From NCBI GenBank assembly GCA_050246915.1, contig JBFWVD010000016.1, positions 1-64,000 of the forward strand: 64,000 bases of DNA. Direction: 5' to 3'. This document shows positions 9,215 through 17,497 of the stretch, in pieces. Within the stretch, counting starts at the first letter, position 1; every line of letters begins with the position of its first letter. This DNA comes from JBFWVD01 sp050246915 (GTDB lineage: Bacteria > Actinomycetota > Acidimicrobiia > Acidimicrobiales > Ilumatobacteraceae). The position numbers and the translations under genes were made by a program. The notes beneath the pieces were generated by a model. It made no database searches. It was not told where the DNA came from and saw only the letters and a list, made by a program, of their open reading frames with translations.

Positions 9215-10000
9215 TCAGGCGATGGCGGGCTGGGCCGATTCGGCCCGACGACCGAACAACGCCCGATCGAGCAGGAACACGCCGCCGAAGATGATCATGG
9301 CGATGACGGCGTCCATCCAATAGTGGTTGGCGGTCAGCACGATGGCAGCCAACGTCAAGAAGGGATGCACGACGACGATCCATCGTTTCGGCGAGCGGAA
9401 GTAGCGCACGACGGCCCATGCGATGAGCACCGACCATCCGAAGTGCATCGATGGCATCGCTGCGAACTGGTTGGCGAGGCCGTCGTAGGCGTGGCCGTTT
9501 CCGTAGGCGCCGGGGCCGATCAACGTGCCGGTGTCGATGAAGCCGATGACCGGGAACATCCGCGGCGGAGCAAGCGGATAGAGGACATGCACGACCAAGG
9601 CAATGCCGGTCATGGCAAACAGGATCCGTCGTGCGCGGGCGTAGCCCTCGGGACGGGTGAGGTACAGCACCGCGAACACAACGGTGGTGACCAGGAAGTG
9701 GGCGATGAGGTAGTAGGCGTTCAAGAAGGTGACGATCTGGCGCTGGTTGATCACCAGGTCCTGGAGGGTTTCTTCGTTGAAGATGCCGAACATGCGCTCG
9801 ACGTGCATGACATCACGGGCGTGATCGAGCGCCGTGTCCTGATGATCGCGGACCATCGCTCGGACCAGCTTGTAGACGGCGAAGAGGCCGTACATCAGGG
9901 CGGCTTCACGCAGCAGGCGGTACCCACCGCGTGAGTTCCACCAACGCCGCGCCAAGGACGGGGTGGCGGTCTCCGCCGACTGCTCGTCGATCTTCTGCAT
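9215..10000 (-). CDS. PAP2-superfamily membrane phosphatase/phosphotransferase
   Basis: A 261-residue integral membrane protein with about six helices. The PAP2 catalytic signatures are present as PSMHFGWS (motif 2) and NHYWMDAVIA (motif 3 histidine and aspartate). The overall shape resembles the actinobacterial inositol-phosphorylceramide-synthase-like (AUR1-like) group rather than a simple lipid phosphatase, so transfer of a phospho-headgroup is possible. The ATG at 10000 is preceded by GGGAGGGGGA, a strong ribosome-binding site, so upstream in-frame codons are not needed. A second PAP2 protein lies at 35546-36616. Confidence 0.82.
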   Translation of the reverse strand: MQKIDEQSAETATPSLARRWWNSRGGYRLLREAALMYGLFAVYKLVRAMVRDHQDTALDHARDVMHVERMFGIFNEETLQDLVINQRQIVTFLNAYYLIAHFLVTTVVFAVLYLTRPEGYARARRILFAMTGIALVVHVLYPLAPPRMFPVIGFIDTGTLIGPGAYGNGHAYDGLANQFAAMPSMHFGWSVLIAWAVVRYFRSPKRWIVVVHPFLTLAAIVLTANHYWMDAVIAMIIFGGVFLLDRALFGRRAESAQPAIA

Positions 10001-10127
10001 TCCCCCTCCCTTCTCCAACGGCGCCAGGGCGCTGCACTGGACCCGATCGGATGTTTCCCCGAACAGATCGTATTCACACCGCATCAAACGGGATCACGAT
10101 GACGCAGGAAAACAGTACTCACAAGGG

Positions 10128-10150
10128 GGGTGGAACCCCACCCGTTTCTT
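10128..10150 (+). terminator. Possible intrinsic terminator or attenuator hairpin
   Basis: GGGTGG and CCACCC form a six-base stem with an AACC loop, followed by GTTTCTT. It lies between a minus-strand gene start and the plus-strand rhodanese gene, so no upstream gene needs it. It could be an attenuator in a leader transcript of the rhodanese gene, or chance pairing of G/C runs. Confidence 0.25.
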
Positions 10151-10245
10151 CCGTCAAGGGTGAGAATCTCGCGGACGGTGGCTGAAGGTTCCCTTTGAGC
10201 GCTGGTCAGCGGGTGCATCGACGCTGTAGCAGGATCTCCCGCATG

Positions 10246-10259
10246 TACCCTATGGGGTA
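10246..10259. promoter_or_regulatory. CsoR/CstR-like operator
   Basis: TACCC-TATG-GGGTA is a perfect inverted repeat with five-base arms and a four-base spacer. It resembles the G/C-core, A/T-edge operators bound by CsoR-family repressors (CsoR for copper, CstR for persulfides). It directly overlaps the first ATG of a rhodanese-domain lipoprotein, and CstR-type regulators characteristically control rhodanese genes. No CsoR-family gene is in the window. That the palindrome is present is seen; the regulator is inference. Confidence 0.5.
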
Positions 10260-10795
10260 TGAGATCTCCTGTCGCGACGACTCCGGAAACCGTACCGACT
10301 CGGGCGAACCGGTCGCGTCGCTCGGCCATGTGGTTCGTGCTCGGCGCGCTCGCTGCCATGGCCCTTTCGCTCTCGGCATGTGGGGATGATGGCGGGAGCG
10401 CTGCTGCAGCTGCTCCCTCGGCAGCGGCAACCGTCGGATCGGTGCAGACGTCGGGAGCGGCCAGCCCGGCGGGCGTCACGTTGGTCGACCCAACCGCCGC
10501 CGCGAAACTTCTGGGATCGGGCAAGACGATCGCCGTCATCGACGTGCGCACGCCGGCGGAGTTCGCGGCCGGGCACCTCTCGGGCGCAGTGAACCTCGAC
10601 GTGAACGGTCCGACCTTCGAATCCGGCATCGCCGCCCTCGACAAGAGCGCCACCTACTTCGTCTACTGCCACAGCGGACGCCGCAGTGCGGTAGCCACGC
10701 AAGCCATGAGCGACAAAGGATTCACCGCTGTGTACGAGCTCGACGATGGCATCGAAGCGTGGCTGGCCGCAGGCCAGCCCGTGGTGACCGGCTGA
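10259..10795 (+). CDS. Rhodanese-domain lipoprotein
   Basis: A 178-residue predicted lipoprotein. A charged N-region (RANRSRR) and hydrophobic segment end in the lipobox LSAC at about residue 41. A Gly/Ala/Ser-rich linker follows, then a single rhodanese domain of about 100 residues with VIDVRTPAEFAAGHLSGAVN and the catalytic loop CHSGRRS. Rhodaneses move sulfane sulfur between donors and thiophilic acceptors; this one would act outside the membrane. The ATG at 10259 overlaps the palindromic operator, so the true start may be the ATG at 10328, which still leaves a usable signal peptide. Confidence 0.85.
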   Translation: MRSPVATTPETVPTRANRSRRSAMWFVLGALAAMALSLSACGDDGGSAAAAAPSAAATVGSVQTSGAASPAGVTLVDPTAAAKLLGSGKTIAVIDVRTPAEFAAGHLSGAVNLDVNGPTFESGIAALDKSATYFVYCHSGRRSAVATQAMSDKGFTAVYELDDGIEAWLAAGQPVVTG

Positions 10796-10835
10796 GTGCC
10801 GTCGAGCGGCGCGCTGCTCAGGCGAAGATGAGGCG

Positions 10836-11759
10836 GTGCCACTCGATCCGGTAGCTCGCGAGATCGCCGAAGCAACCAGCGCCATCGTGCGATGGGGAGC
10901 CATCCCCGCCGATGAACTGCGTGACACCATGCGGCTCCTCGCTGCCCCGGCGACGATCGTGACGGTCGCGGAGGTGGACGATCGGTACATCGACGGCCCG
11001 GGCGGTTCGTTGCCGATACGCATCTACCGACCGAGCCAGGCGCGCGGTCTGCCGGTGGCGATCTATCTCCACGGGGGAGGTTGGGTCTTCGGCGATCTCG
11101 ACTCGGCCGACCATGCCTGTCGCCGGCTGTGCGCCGATGCCGGCGTGATCGTCGTGTCGGTGGGCTATCGCTTGGCCCCTGAACATCGATTCCCCGCGGC
11201 GCTCGACGATTGCCTGGCCGCTATCGACTGGGTGCGATCAGCTGGCCCCTCGCTCGGGTTCGACGGATCGAGCATCGCTCTCGTCGGCGACTCCGCCGGG
11301 GCCAACCTGGCCACCGCGGCCACGTTGCGATGCCGAGACCTCGGCGGCGAACCCGTGCGGCTGCAGGTCCTCATCTACCCGGTGACCGGCACACCGTGGG
11401 ACGACCACGCCTCCTACATCGAGAATCGAGGCTTGTTCCCGAACGACGCCGCCATGGAGTTCTTCATCGATTGCTACATCGCCGATGACGACGATCTCAC
11501 CAACCCCTATTGCGTTCCCGACCGAGCCACCGACCTGAGTGGCCTCCCACAGGCGCTGGTGGTCACTGCTGAGGGCGATCCGTTGCGCGACGAGGGCGAG
11601 GCGTACGGCCATCGGCTGATCGAGGCCGGCGTGCGGTGCGAGGTGACGCGATACGGCGGGATGATCCACGGGTTTTACGTGATGGATGCCGCGCTGGCCC
11701 CTGCTCGAGACGCGCAGCGCAAGGTTGCGGGACTGGTGCGCCGCGTGTTGATGAGCTGA
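10836..11759 (+). CDS. Alpha/beta hydrolase, hormone-sensitive-lipase family esterase
   Basis: A 307-residue esterase/lipase of the HSL family. The oxyanion-hole motif HGGGWVFGDL, the nucleophile elbow GDSAGAN, the acidic residue in EGDPLRDEGEAY and the catalytic histidine in MIHGFY are all in place. It would hydrolyse short to medium acyl esters in the cytoplasm; the substrate cannot be predicted. It starts at GTG 10836, 40 bp after the rhodanese gene. A core CAA-N6-TTG match at 11502 lacks the flanking consensus and is in a different codon phase. Confidence 0.88.
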   Translation: MPLDPVAREIAEATSAIVRWGAIPADELRDTMRLLAAPATIVTVAEVDDRYIDGPGGSLPIRIYRPSQARGLPVAIYLHGGGWVFGDLDSADHACRRLCADAGVIVVSVGYRLAPEHRFPAALDDCLAAIDWVRSAGPSLGFDGSSIALVGDSAGANLATAATLRCRDLGGEPVRLQVLIYPVTGTPWDDHASYIENRGLFPNDAAMEFFIDCYIADDDDLTNPYCVPDRATDLSGLPQALVVTAEGDPLRDEGEAYGHRLIEAGVRCEVTRYGGMIHGFYVMDAALAPARDAQRKVAGLVRRVLMS

Positions 11760-11819
11760 CCCCGGCGTGACCCGGCTCAGCGTGATCCGGCTCTCGCCCA
11801 TCGCCTACGGTCAGCGGCC

Positions 11820-12596
11820 ATGGATCTCAGCGGAAGTTCGGCGATCGTCACGGGTGGAGCATCGGGTATCGGTGAGGCGGTGTCGCGTGCGCTGGCGGCC
11901 AAGGGCGCCCGTGTGGTCATCGCCGACCTGCAGGATGACAAGGGCAATGCGGTTGCGGCCGAGATCGGCGGGGCGTTCTGTCACACCGACGTGTCGGACC
12001 CCGAGTCGGTGATCGTGGCCGTCGAGACAGCCAAGCAACTCGGGCCACTGCGGGCACTGGTCAACTCAGCCGGCATCGCCTACGCCATCCGCACCATCGG
12101 GCGCGACGGCAAATACGAGTCCGCCCATGATCTGGCGAAGTTCAACAAGGTGCTGTCGGTCAATCTGATCGGCACGTTCAACTGCATTCGGCTGGCAGCC
12201 ACGGCGATGAGCGTGACCGATCCGCTCGAGTCGGGCGAGCGGGGGGCCATCGTCAACGTGGCCTCGGTGGCGGCCTTCGAAGGTCAGATCGGCCAGGCGG
12301 CCTACTCGGCATCCAAGGGTGGTGTGGTTGGCATGACCTTGACCATCGCCCGTGATCTGGCGGCATCGGGCATCCGGGTCAACACCGTCGTGCCCGGTCT
12401 CATCGACACGCCGATCTACGGGTTCGTCGAGGATCCCGACACGTTCAAGAAGAACCTGGCCAAGGACGTGCTGTTCCCCAAGCGCCTCGGCTACTCCGAC
12501 GAGCTCGCTTCGATGGTGGTCGAACTGCTCACCAACAGCTACATGAACGGCGAGCACGTGCGCGTCGACGGTGGCATCCGCATGCAACCCAAGTGA
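11820..12596 (+). CDS. Short-chain dehydrogenase/reductase
   Basis: A 258-residue classical SDR. The NAD-binding motif TGGASGIG is at residues 11-18, NSAG in the second half of the Rossmann fold, and the catalytic YSASK at about 160. The acidic D after the second strand (VIADLQDD) favours NAD over NADP. It resembles the HSD17B10-like 3-hydroxyacyl-CoA dehydrogenase group, including the PIY loop and the C-terminal VRVDGGIRM. An oxidative role on hydroxyacyl-CoA or steroid alcohols is the likely reading, not proven. Confidence 0.87.
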   Translation: MDLSGSSAIVTGGASGIGEAVSRALAAKGARVVIADLQDDKGNAVAAEIGGAFCHTDVSDPESVIVAVETAKQLGPLRALVNSAGIAYAIRTIGRDGKYESAHDLAKFNKVLSVNLIGTFNCIRLAATAMSVTDPLESGERGAIVNVASVAAFEGQIGQAAYSASKGGVVGMTLTIARDLAASGIRVNTVVPGLIDTPIYGFVEDPDTFKKNLAKDVLFPKRLGYSDELASMVVELLTNSYMNGEHVRVDGGIRMQPK

Positions 12597-12629
12597 TCAG
12601 TTCCGGCCCGCTGATGCCGATAGGAGCGG

Positions 12630-13535
12630 GTGACTCTCGCTCCCAAGCAGCGTCCACAAGCCGAGATGCTCGTGGCGGCTTCGCAGATTCCGGTGCTGCG
12701 CACCACCGTGCAGCACGTCCTGCGCCTCTCTGCTGACGATCCAAGGACGTTCAACGCACTGAACCGCTTGGCGTCGATCGACCCTGGCCTTGCGCTCCAT
12801 GTCCTGAACCGCGTCAACGCCACCGGTGTGGCACCGCTCAGCGACCTGGAGTCGGTGCGTGTCGCCATCGCCCGGCTCGGCGTGCACCACGTCGATGACC
12901 TCATGATCGCGCTGGCATCGAACGCGGCGTTCTCGCCGACCGGTCCTGACCACGTCGCCCTGTGGCGCCATTCGATCGCCGTTGCCGTCGCCGCACAGTT
13001 GGTGGTGGAAGCGCATCCGATCCACTCGATCGCGTCCTCGACGGCCTACACGTGTGGGCTACTGCACGACATCGGACGATTCGTCCTGCTCGACGAGGCC
13101 CCACGCGATGCCAAGATGATCGAGGCCCGTCGTTGGGAAACGATGGACGAACTGGTCGTCGCCGAGAATGGTGTGTTGGGGTTCGACCACGCCGACGTCG
13201 GCGATCTCATCTGCGCGCAATGGGGATTGCCCGAGCGCATCCATCGTGTCGTGCGCGATCATCATCAGCCGTTGCGCGCCGACTGGGCGACCAAGGGTGA
13301 TGCGGTGACGCGGCTCATCGCCGTGATCCAAACGGTCGATCGATTGACCACGCTCGATACGTTGCACGACTCCTGGTTCGACCTCGAGCGACATGCCCGC
13401 GCCGCGTTCGTCGCCGAGCACTGCTTCGATCCTCGATGGTTCGAGCCGCCGATCCATCCCGATCGCTTGGCCGACCTGTGGGAACGAGTGGTCGGCGAGG
13501 TCGACTCTGCGCTGCGCGAACTCCAGCTGATCTGA
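12630..13535 (+). CDS. HDOD-domain signalling protein
   Basis: A 301-residue protein whose residues of about 20-215 form an HDOD domain, a variant of the HD phosphohydrolase fold used in bacterial signalling. It keeps an HD-like GLLHDIGRFVLLDE but lacks the full metal-binding set, as is usual for HDOD. The C-terminal 80 residues are helical with no recognised domain. It starts at GTG 12630 and stands alone between the SDR and a convergent oxidase-like gene. The process it controls is unknown. Confidence 0.8.
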   Translation: MTLAPKQRPQAEMLVAASQIPVLRTTVQHVLRLSADDPRTFNALNRLASIDPGLALHVLNRVNATGVAPLSDLESVRVAIARLGVHHVDDLMIALASNAAFSPTGPDHVALWRHSIAVAVAAQLVVEAHPIHSIASSTAYTCGLLHDIGRFVLLDEAPRDAKMIEARRWETMDELVVAENGVLGFDHADVGDLICAQWGLPERIHRVVRDHHQPLRADWATKGDAVTRLIAVIQTVDRLTTLDTLHDSWFDLERHARAAFVAEHCFDPRWFEPPIHPDRLADLWERVVGEVDSALRELQLI

Positions 13536-13550
13536 GGCGCACCGGCCGGA

Positions 13551-13922
13551 TCAGTCCGGTGATCCCATCAACCATCGCCGGGGCTCGATCTCGATGAGCG
13601 CGTCGTAGGGGCCGTCCTCGTCGGGCACCGCTATGTCCCAGTTGAACTTGGTCACGAACGCGTCGCGCACATCAGCTCGGTACGGCCGTTCGTGGATGGT
13701 GGCGATGCCTTCGACCACCACAGGTGCTGATCCGCTCTCGAGCGCGACCGACACGTGAGGGTTCCCAGCGATGTTGCGGCACTTGACCGAACGCGCGTTG
13801 CCGCACAACCAGAAGCGGCCGGCCGTCCAGCAGAACCAGATGGGAACGAGGTGAGGTCGACCGTCGGGGCGCACCGTGGTGAGCCACACGACGGTCTCGC
13901 TCTCGAGGCGGGCTGCCGACAT
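13551..13922 (-). CDS. Pyridoxamine 5'-phosphate oxidase-family protein
   Basis: A 123-residue split beta-barrel flavin- or F420-binding protein. TVRPDGRPHLVPIWFCW and the conserved KCRNIAGNPHVSVAL are the family's signature strands. Short actinobacterial members are often F420-dependent, which would suit an organism that also carries an LLM oxidoreductase, but the cofactor cannot be decided here. The ATG at 13922 is preferred; longer in-frame starts add unconserved sequence. Confidence 0.8.
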   Translation of the reverse strand: MSAARLESETVVWLTTVRPDGRPHLVPIWFCWTAGRFWLCGNARSVKCRNIAGNPHVSVALESGSAPVVVEGIATIHERPYRADVRDAFVTKFNWDIAVPDEDGPYDALIEIEPRRWLMGSPD

Positions 13923-13944
13923 CACCTCATTGTCGCGGGTGCGG

Positions 13945-14304
13945 TCAGCCAGCGGTGCCGTCGGCGGCGGCGATGTCCTTGTGATAGCGCTTGTGCACGT
14001 AGAGGCGCTCGGGGAACGCGTCGCACTTGTACCAAAGGCCAGAAGCCGGCCCGATGCGGGTGCTGCGTGGGTACTCACCGACGAGCGAGGTGACCTTGGT
14101 CGTCGAGAGACGCCCGGCCCGGAACACCAGGATCCGTCGATCGGTCACGGCCACGACGCGGTACGAATTCTTCAAGATGATGATCCAGTACGACAGCAAC
14201 GCGAAGTACTGGCTGGTGGTCTGTGCGCCAAACACGGCTTGCACCTGCTCACCGGGTTGCAGATGCGGAGCCACGTTGTTGCGGAGCTTGTCTCGGATGG
14301 CCAT
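13945..14304 (-). CDS. Small PH-like-domain protein of unknown function
   Basis: A 119-residue protein. It opens with an amphipathic MAIRDKLRNN segment, has a weakly hydrophobic strand (YFALLSYWIIILKNSY), and continues VVAVTDRRILVFRAG, the strand pattern of bacterial Pleckstrin-homology-like domains. It contains no enzyme motif. It lies 22 bp upstream of the oxidase-family gene in the same direction and may be co-transcribed with it. Confidence 0.7.
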   Translation of the reverse strand: MAIRDKLRNNVAPHLQPGEQVQAVFGAQTTSQYFALLSYWIIILKNSYRVVAVTDRRILVFRAGRLSTTKVTSLVGEYPRSTRIGPASGLWYKCDAFPERLYVHKRYHKDIAAADGTAG

Positions 14305-14438
14305 GTCGGGCCCTTTCGTCGATTGTCGGGTATCCCCGACCTCTCATCGGCACGGGTTCGGTGCTTCTCAAGGCGTTCGATGCCTTCTGCCGCGCAACGA
14401 TGGCACAAGCCGATGGCCCGCCCTAGGTTCTGTCATCG

Positions 14439-14810
14439 ATGAAGCACATCCCCGCATCGCAGGCTGCCGAACTATCGGCGCAGATCCCCGAGTCGACCAC
14501 CATGACGCCGCCCCAGTGGCTCGAAGGCCCGCACAACGGTGATCGTCTCGATGTCGGCATCGCCACCTTCGCCCCCGGCGCAGTGGTCCCGCCTCACATC
14601 CACCTCGGTGGCCAGGTGATCGTGGTGACCGCGGGCCGGGGGTTCGTCGAGACCGACGGGGAACGGGTCGAGGTGACCCCCGGCGACATCGTCATCTGCC
14701 CGGCCGGCGAACTGCACACCCACGGCGCCGTCGACGATGAGTCCTTCGCGCATCTCACGGTCACCACGGGTGGCTACTCGTTCCCTGACGGACCTCCGAC
14801 GATCACTTGA
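14439..14810 (+). CDS. Cupin-domain protein
   Basis: A 123-residue single cupin. The two conserved motifs are visible as PPHIHLGGQVIVVTAGRG and GDIVICPAGELHTHGA, supplying the His/Glu/His metal ligands. Proteins of this size are often small isomerases, dioxygenases or metabolite sensors; none can be chosen. It is divergent from the PH-like gene with 134 bp between them. Confidence 0.82.
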   Translation: MKHIPASQAAELSAQIPESTTMTPPQWLEGPHNGDRLDVGIATFAPGAVVPPHIHLGGQVIVVTAGRGFVETDGERVEVTPGDIVICPAGELHTHGAVDDESFAHLTVTTGGYSFPDGPPTIT

Positions 14811-14823
14811 TTCGCTGCAGCGC

Positions 14824-15600
14824 TCAGTCGGCTGCGCCGGACAGGTTCATGCGGGACATGCGCCACACGGCAACCGCCAGCGACACGGCCGTCACCAGTA
14901 CGAGACGGAACACCGCCGAGCCGCCTTGGGGGATGCCGTCGCGGATGAGGCGATTGGGGGCGTCGTCGAGATAGCCGACGAAGATCGCCCGCGACTCCCA
15001 GGTTGGTGAGATCTGGGCGATACCGGTGAGGGCTGCGCCGAGCAGTCGCTCGACGAGGAACACCACCGCCAGCGACCACACCGCTGTGCGTTTGGTGACG
15101 CAAGCGATGGCGATGAACAACGCGACGTAGGAGACGGCGCCCACCGCGGCGGCCAGCATCGCCGGACCGGCGCTCGAAGCGGTGCCGGCCACCACCGCAG
15201 CGAGTCCGCACGACACCACGATGGTGACGAGCGCAACGAGGCATCCACCGAGCCAGCGTCCGATCACGATCTGCCAGATGGGGGTGGGGGAGAGCCACGT
15301 GAAATGGAAGGTTCCCGCTCGCATCTCGGCTCCGAGCACTGCGTCGCCGATGATCAGCGCGGCGATGGGCAGCACGAGCCCGAAGATGCCCTCCGCGGCC
15401 ACGTTGGCGAAGGCGCGTGCCGAGGTGTCGTCGGCGGCATGTGTGAGTAGACCGAACAGCAGTGCTCCCACGCACGGGAGCAGGATCGTCGCCCAACGCT
15501 TGGGCGGGATGCACGATTGCAGCGTGTAGCGAACGATCGCTGCGAACCGCGAGCGGGGCTTGCCGGGTGAGATCTGGGGAATGGGCGCGGGTGTGCTCAT
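14824..15600 (-). CDS. ABC-2 transporter permease (pair B)
   Basis: A 258-residue membrane protein with about six hydrophobic helices of the ABC-2 type. The conserved stretch around GAEMRAGTFHFTWLSPTP, just before the third helix, is the usual coupling segment contacting the ATPase. It is the last gene of a four-gene operon, and its ATG overlaps the stop of ATPase B as ATGA. It most likely pairs with the ATPase at 15597-16589. The substrate is unknown; duplicated ATPase-permease pairs of this type often export antibiotics, lipids or act in envelope assembly. Confidence 0.83.
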   Translation of the reverse strand: MSTPAPIPQISPGKPRSRFAAIVRYTLQSCIPPKRWATILLPCVGALLFGLLTHAADDTSARAFANVAAEGIFGLVLPIAALIIGDAVLGAEMRAGTFHFTWLSPTPIWQIVIGRWLGGCLVALVTIVVSCGLAAVVAGTASSAGPAMLAAAVGAVSYVALFIAIACVTKRTAVWSLAVVFLVERLLGAALTGIAQISPTWESRAIFVGYLDDAPNRLIRDGIPQGGSAVFRLVLVTAVSLAVAVWRMSRMNLSGAAD

Positions 15601-16589
15601 CGAACGATCTCCCGGAACAGGCTCTCGAGCGAATCGTCGAGCGGTCGCACTTCCAGCAGACGCACGGCAGAGGCTCGAGCAATGCGGGGCAACGACGTCG
15701 CCAGTTCACGCGCCTGCAGCGTCTGGATGACCAGCCCATCACGACTGGGGTCGAAGGTGACGCCGCCGACCGCGTCGAGTCCCACCAGTGAAGCGGCGAG
15801 TCGTCGACCGTCGCTGGATCGCACAAGGACATGGCGAGGCCGATCGTCCATGGCGTCTCGGATTGCGTGGCGCCCACCTGCCGCCGCCAGCCGGCCGTGC
15901 ATGAGCACGATGACCCGCTCGGCCATGCGTTCCACCTCGTTGAGAACGTGCGAGCTGACGATGACGGTGCGACCCTGCGCGCCCAGTGCCTTGAACAGAT
16001 CGATGAGCGCTACACGTTGCACGGGATCGGCACCGTTGAGCGGCTCGTCGAGCACCAGGACACGCGGATCGGTGACCAGCGCGGCGGCCACTTTGGTGCG
16101 TTGGCGCATGCCCTTGCTGAAACCGTCGACCCGACGATCGGCATTGTCGAGCATGCCGACCGAGTGCAACGCAGCCTCGGGAGCAGTGCGATCGCCGATC
16201 TGATGGAGGTCGGCCACGTAGTGCACGAACTGGCGCGCCGTCAGCCCGGCTGGAACCGCTTCGTCCTCGGGGACGAGTGCCATGTGCGCGTGGACCTGGC
16301 GATCGCGCCGGGGATCCTTGCCGTTGATGCGAATGGTACCCTGGTTGACCCCCACCAATCCCACCATGGCCCGCATGAGCGTTGTCTTGCCGGCGCCGTT
16401 GGGGCCGAGCAGGCCGGTGACACCTGGCCCGAATGAACAGCTCAATTCCGACAGGGCGACCTTGGGTCCGAACCACACCGAGACCCCGAGCACCTCGACG
16501 CTGGCATTCGTCGAGAAGGCGGGGTCGTCAATCTGAATTGACGTGCTGGGGACGGGTTGGCCGGAGAGTGACATTGGCTCACTGCTCAT
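15597..16589 (-). CDS. ABC transporter ATP-binding protein (pair B)
   Basis: A 330-residue ATPase. Walker A is GPNGAGKTT, the signature is FSKGMRQRTKVA (the MRQR form typical of ABC-2 exporters), Walker B is VLVLDEPLNGADP, and the switch histidine is in IVSSHVLNE. The first 30 residues are unconserved. The C-terminal 80 residues after the ATPase core form an accessory domain common in drug and Na+ exporters. The ATG at 16589 overlaps the upstream permease stop as ATGA. A copy of the dispersed palindrome (CAA at 16529) codes for SIQID in its N-terminal extension. Confidence 0.9.
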   Translation of the reverse strand: MSSEPMSLSGQPVPSTSIQIDDPAFSTNASVEVLGVSVWFGPKVALSELSCSFGPGVTGLLGPNGAGKTTLMRAMVGLVGVNQGTIRINGKDPRRDRQVHAHMALVPEDEAVPAGLTARQFVHYVADLHQIGDRTAPEAALHSVGMLDNADRRVDGFSKGMRQRTKVAAALVTDPRVLVLDEPLNGADPVQRVALIDLFKALGAQGRTVIVSSHVLNEVERMAERVIVLMHGRLAAAGGRHAIRDAMDDRPRHVLVRSSDGRRLAASLVGLDAVGGVTFDPSRDGLVIQTLQARELATSLPRIARASAVRLLEVRPLDDSLESLFREIVR

Positions 16590-17497
16590 CGTTCCACCCA
16601 GCGGTAGCGACGCAAGAGCACGAACAGCCCGGTCAGGAGCACACCGAGGTACACGACGACGGCCATGAGCCCGCCATTGGTCACCCCGCCGAGCGGCGAC
16701 TCGGGATCGATGTGTCCCAGGAACACGAGGTCTCGCAGATGCAGCGGGAGGGCCAGCACGTTGATGAGCGCGGCAGGTGAGCCATCGCCACCCGCGTTGT
16801 CCCCGCCGTTGACGAGCACGTTCGAGGAGATGGACGTCACCAGGAACAAGCCGATCACGGTGGCGCCGGCCACGATGCGTCGTTCTGTCAGCGAGGCGAT
16901 GGCCACGCCGATCACGGCGTAGTAGATGGCCAACAAGAACGCGGCGACCGGCACCTGCCACAGCACGTCGAGATGACCGGTCAGGTAGTCGAGCGCGCTG
17001 TTGCTCACCAACATGTTGCCGACATAGAGCACTACCTGCGGCAGGTACGAGAACGCGAACAGGATCGAGGTGATCGCCCCTGCCTTGGCGACCACGTAGT
17101 CGACGCCGGTGAGCGGCCTCGCGAACATCAGCGGCAAGACGCGTTGACGTCTGTCAGGGCAGATGACGTCGGGGGCGACCAGGGCGACGAACAGCAGCAG
17201 TGCCGAGGACACACCGACGTAGTTGCGATAGGTGATGATCTCGATGCGATCGGTGAGACGGTCCCTCGTCACGTACCCGACACCGACGTTGATGATGGCG
17301 GGGATGGTCACCACGGCCAACAGCACGAACGGAGCGAACTTCTGTCGCCACGTTCGACGCAGGCCGAGGGCGCGCCGGATCGACGCCTTGTAGAGGGCGA
17401 CAGTTGCGGCGCCACGGCGGCCCCGCGGACCGTCGTAGGGGCGATAGCCGCGGTCGTAGACCGCGCCGGCGCCGCTCGACCCTTCGAGGGTGCTCAT
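16586..17497 (-). CDS. ABC-2 transporter permease (pair A)
   Basis: A 303-residue permease with an N-terminal cytoplasmic segment (YDRGYRPYDGPRGRR) and about six helices. The motif around CPDRRQRVLPLMFARPLTGVDYV is the conserved ABC-2 coupling region. It overlaps both neighbours by four bases (17494-17497 and 16586-16589), so all four ABC genes form one tightly coupled transcript. It probably works with the ATPase at 17494-18414. Confidence 0.85.
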   Translation of the reverse strand: MSTLEGSSGAGAVYDRGYRPYDGPRGRRGAATVALYKASIRRALGLRRTWRQKFAPFVLLAVVTIPAIINVGVGYVTRDRLTDRIEIITYRNYVGVSSALLLFVALVAPDVICPDRRQRVLPLMFARPLTGVDYVVAKAGAITSILFAFSYLPQVVLYVGNMLVSNSALDYLTGHLDVLWQVPVAAFLLAIYYAVIGVAIASLTERRIVAGATVIGLFLVTSISSNVLVNGGDNAGGDGSPAALINVLALPLHLRDLVFLGHIDPESPLGGVTNGGLMAVVVYLGVLLTGLFVLLRRYRWVER

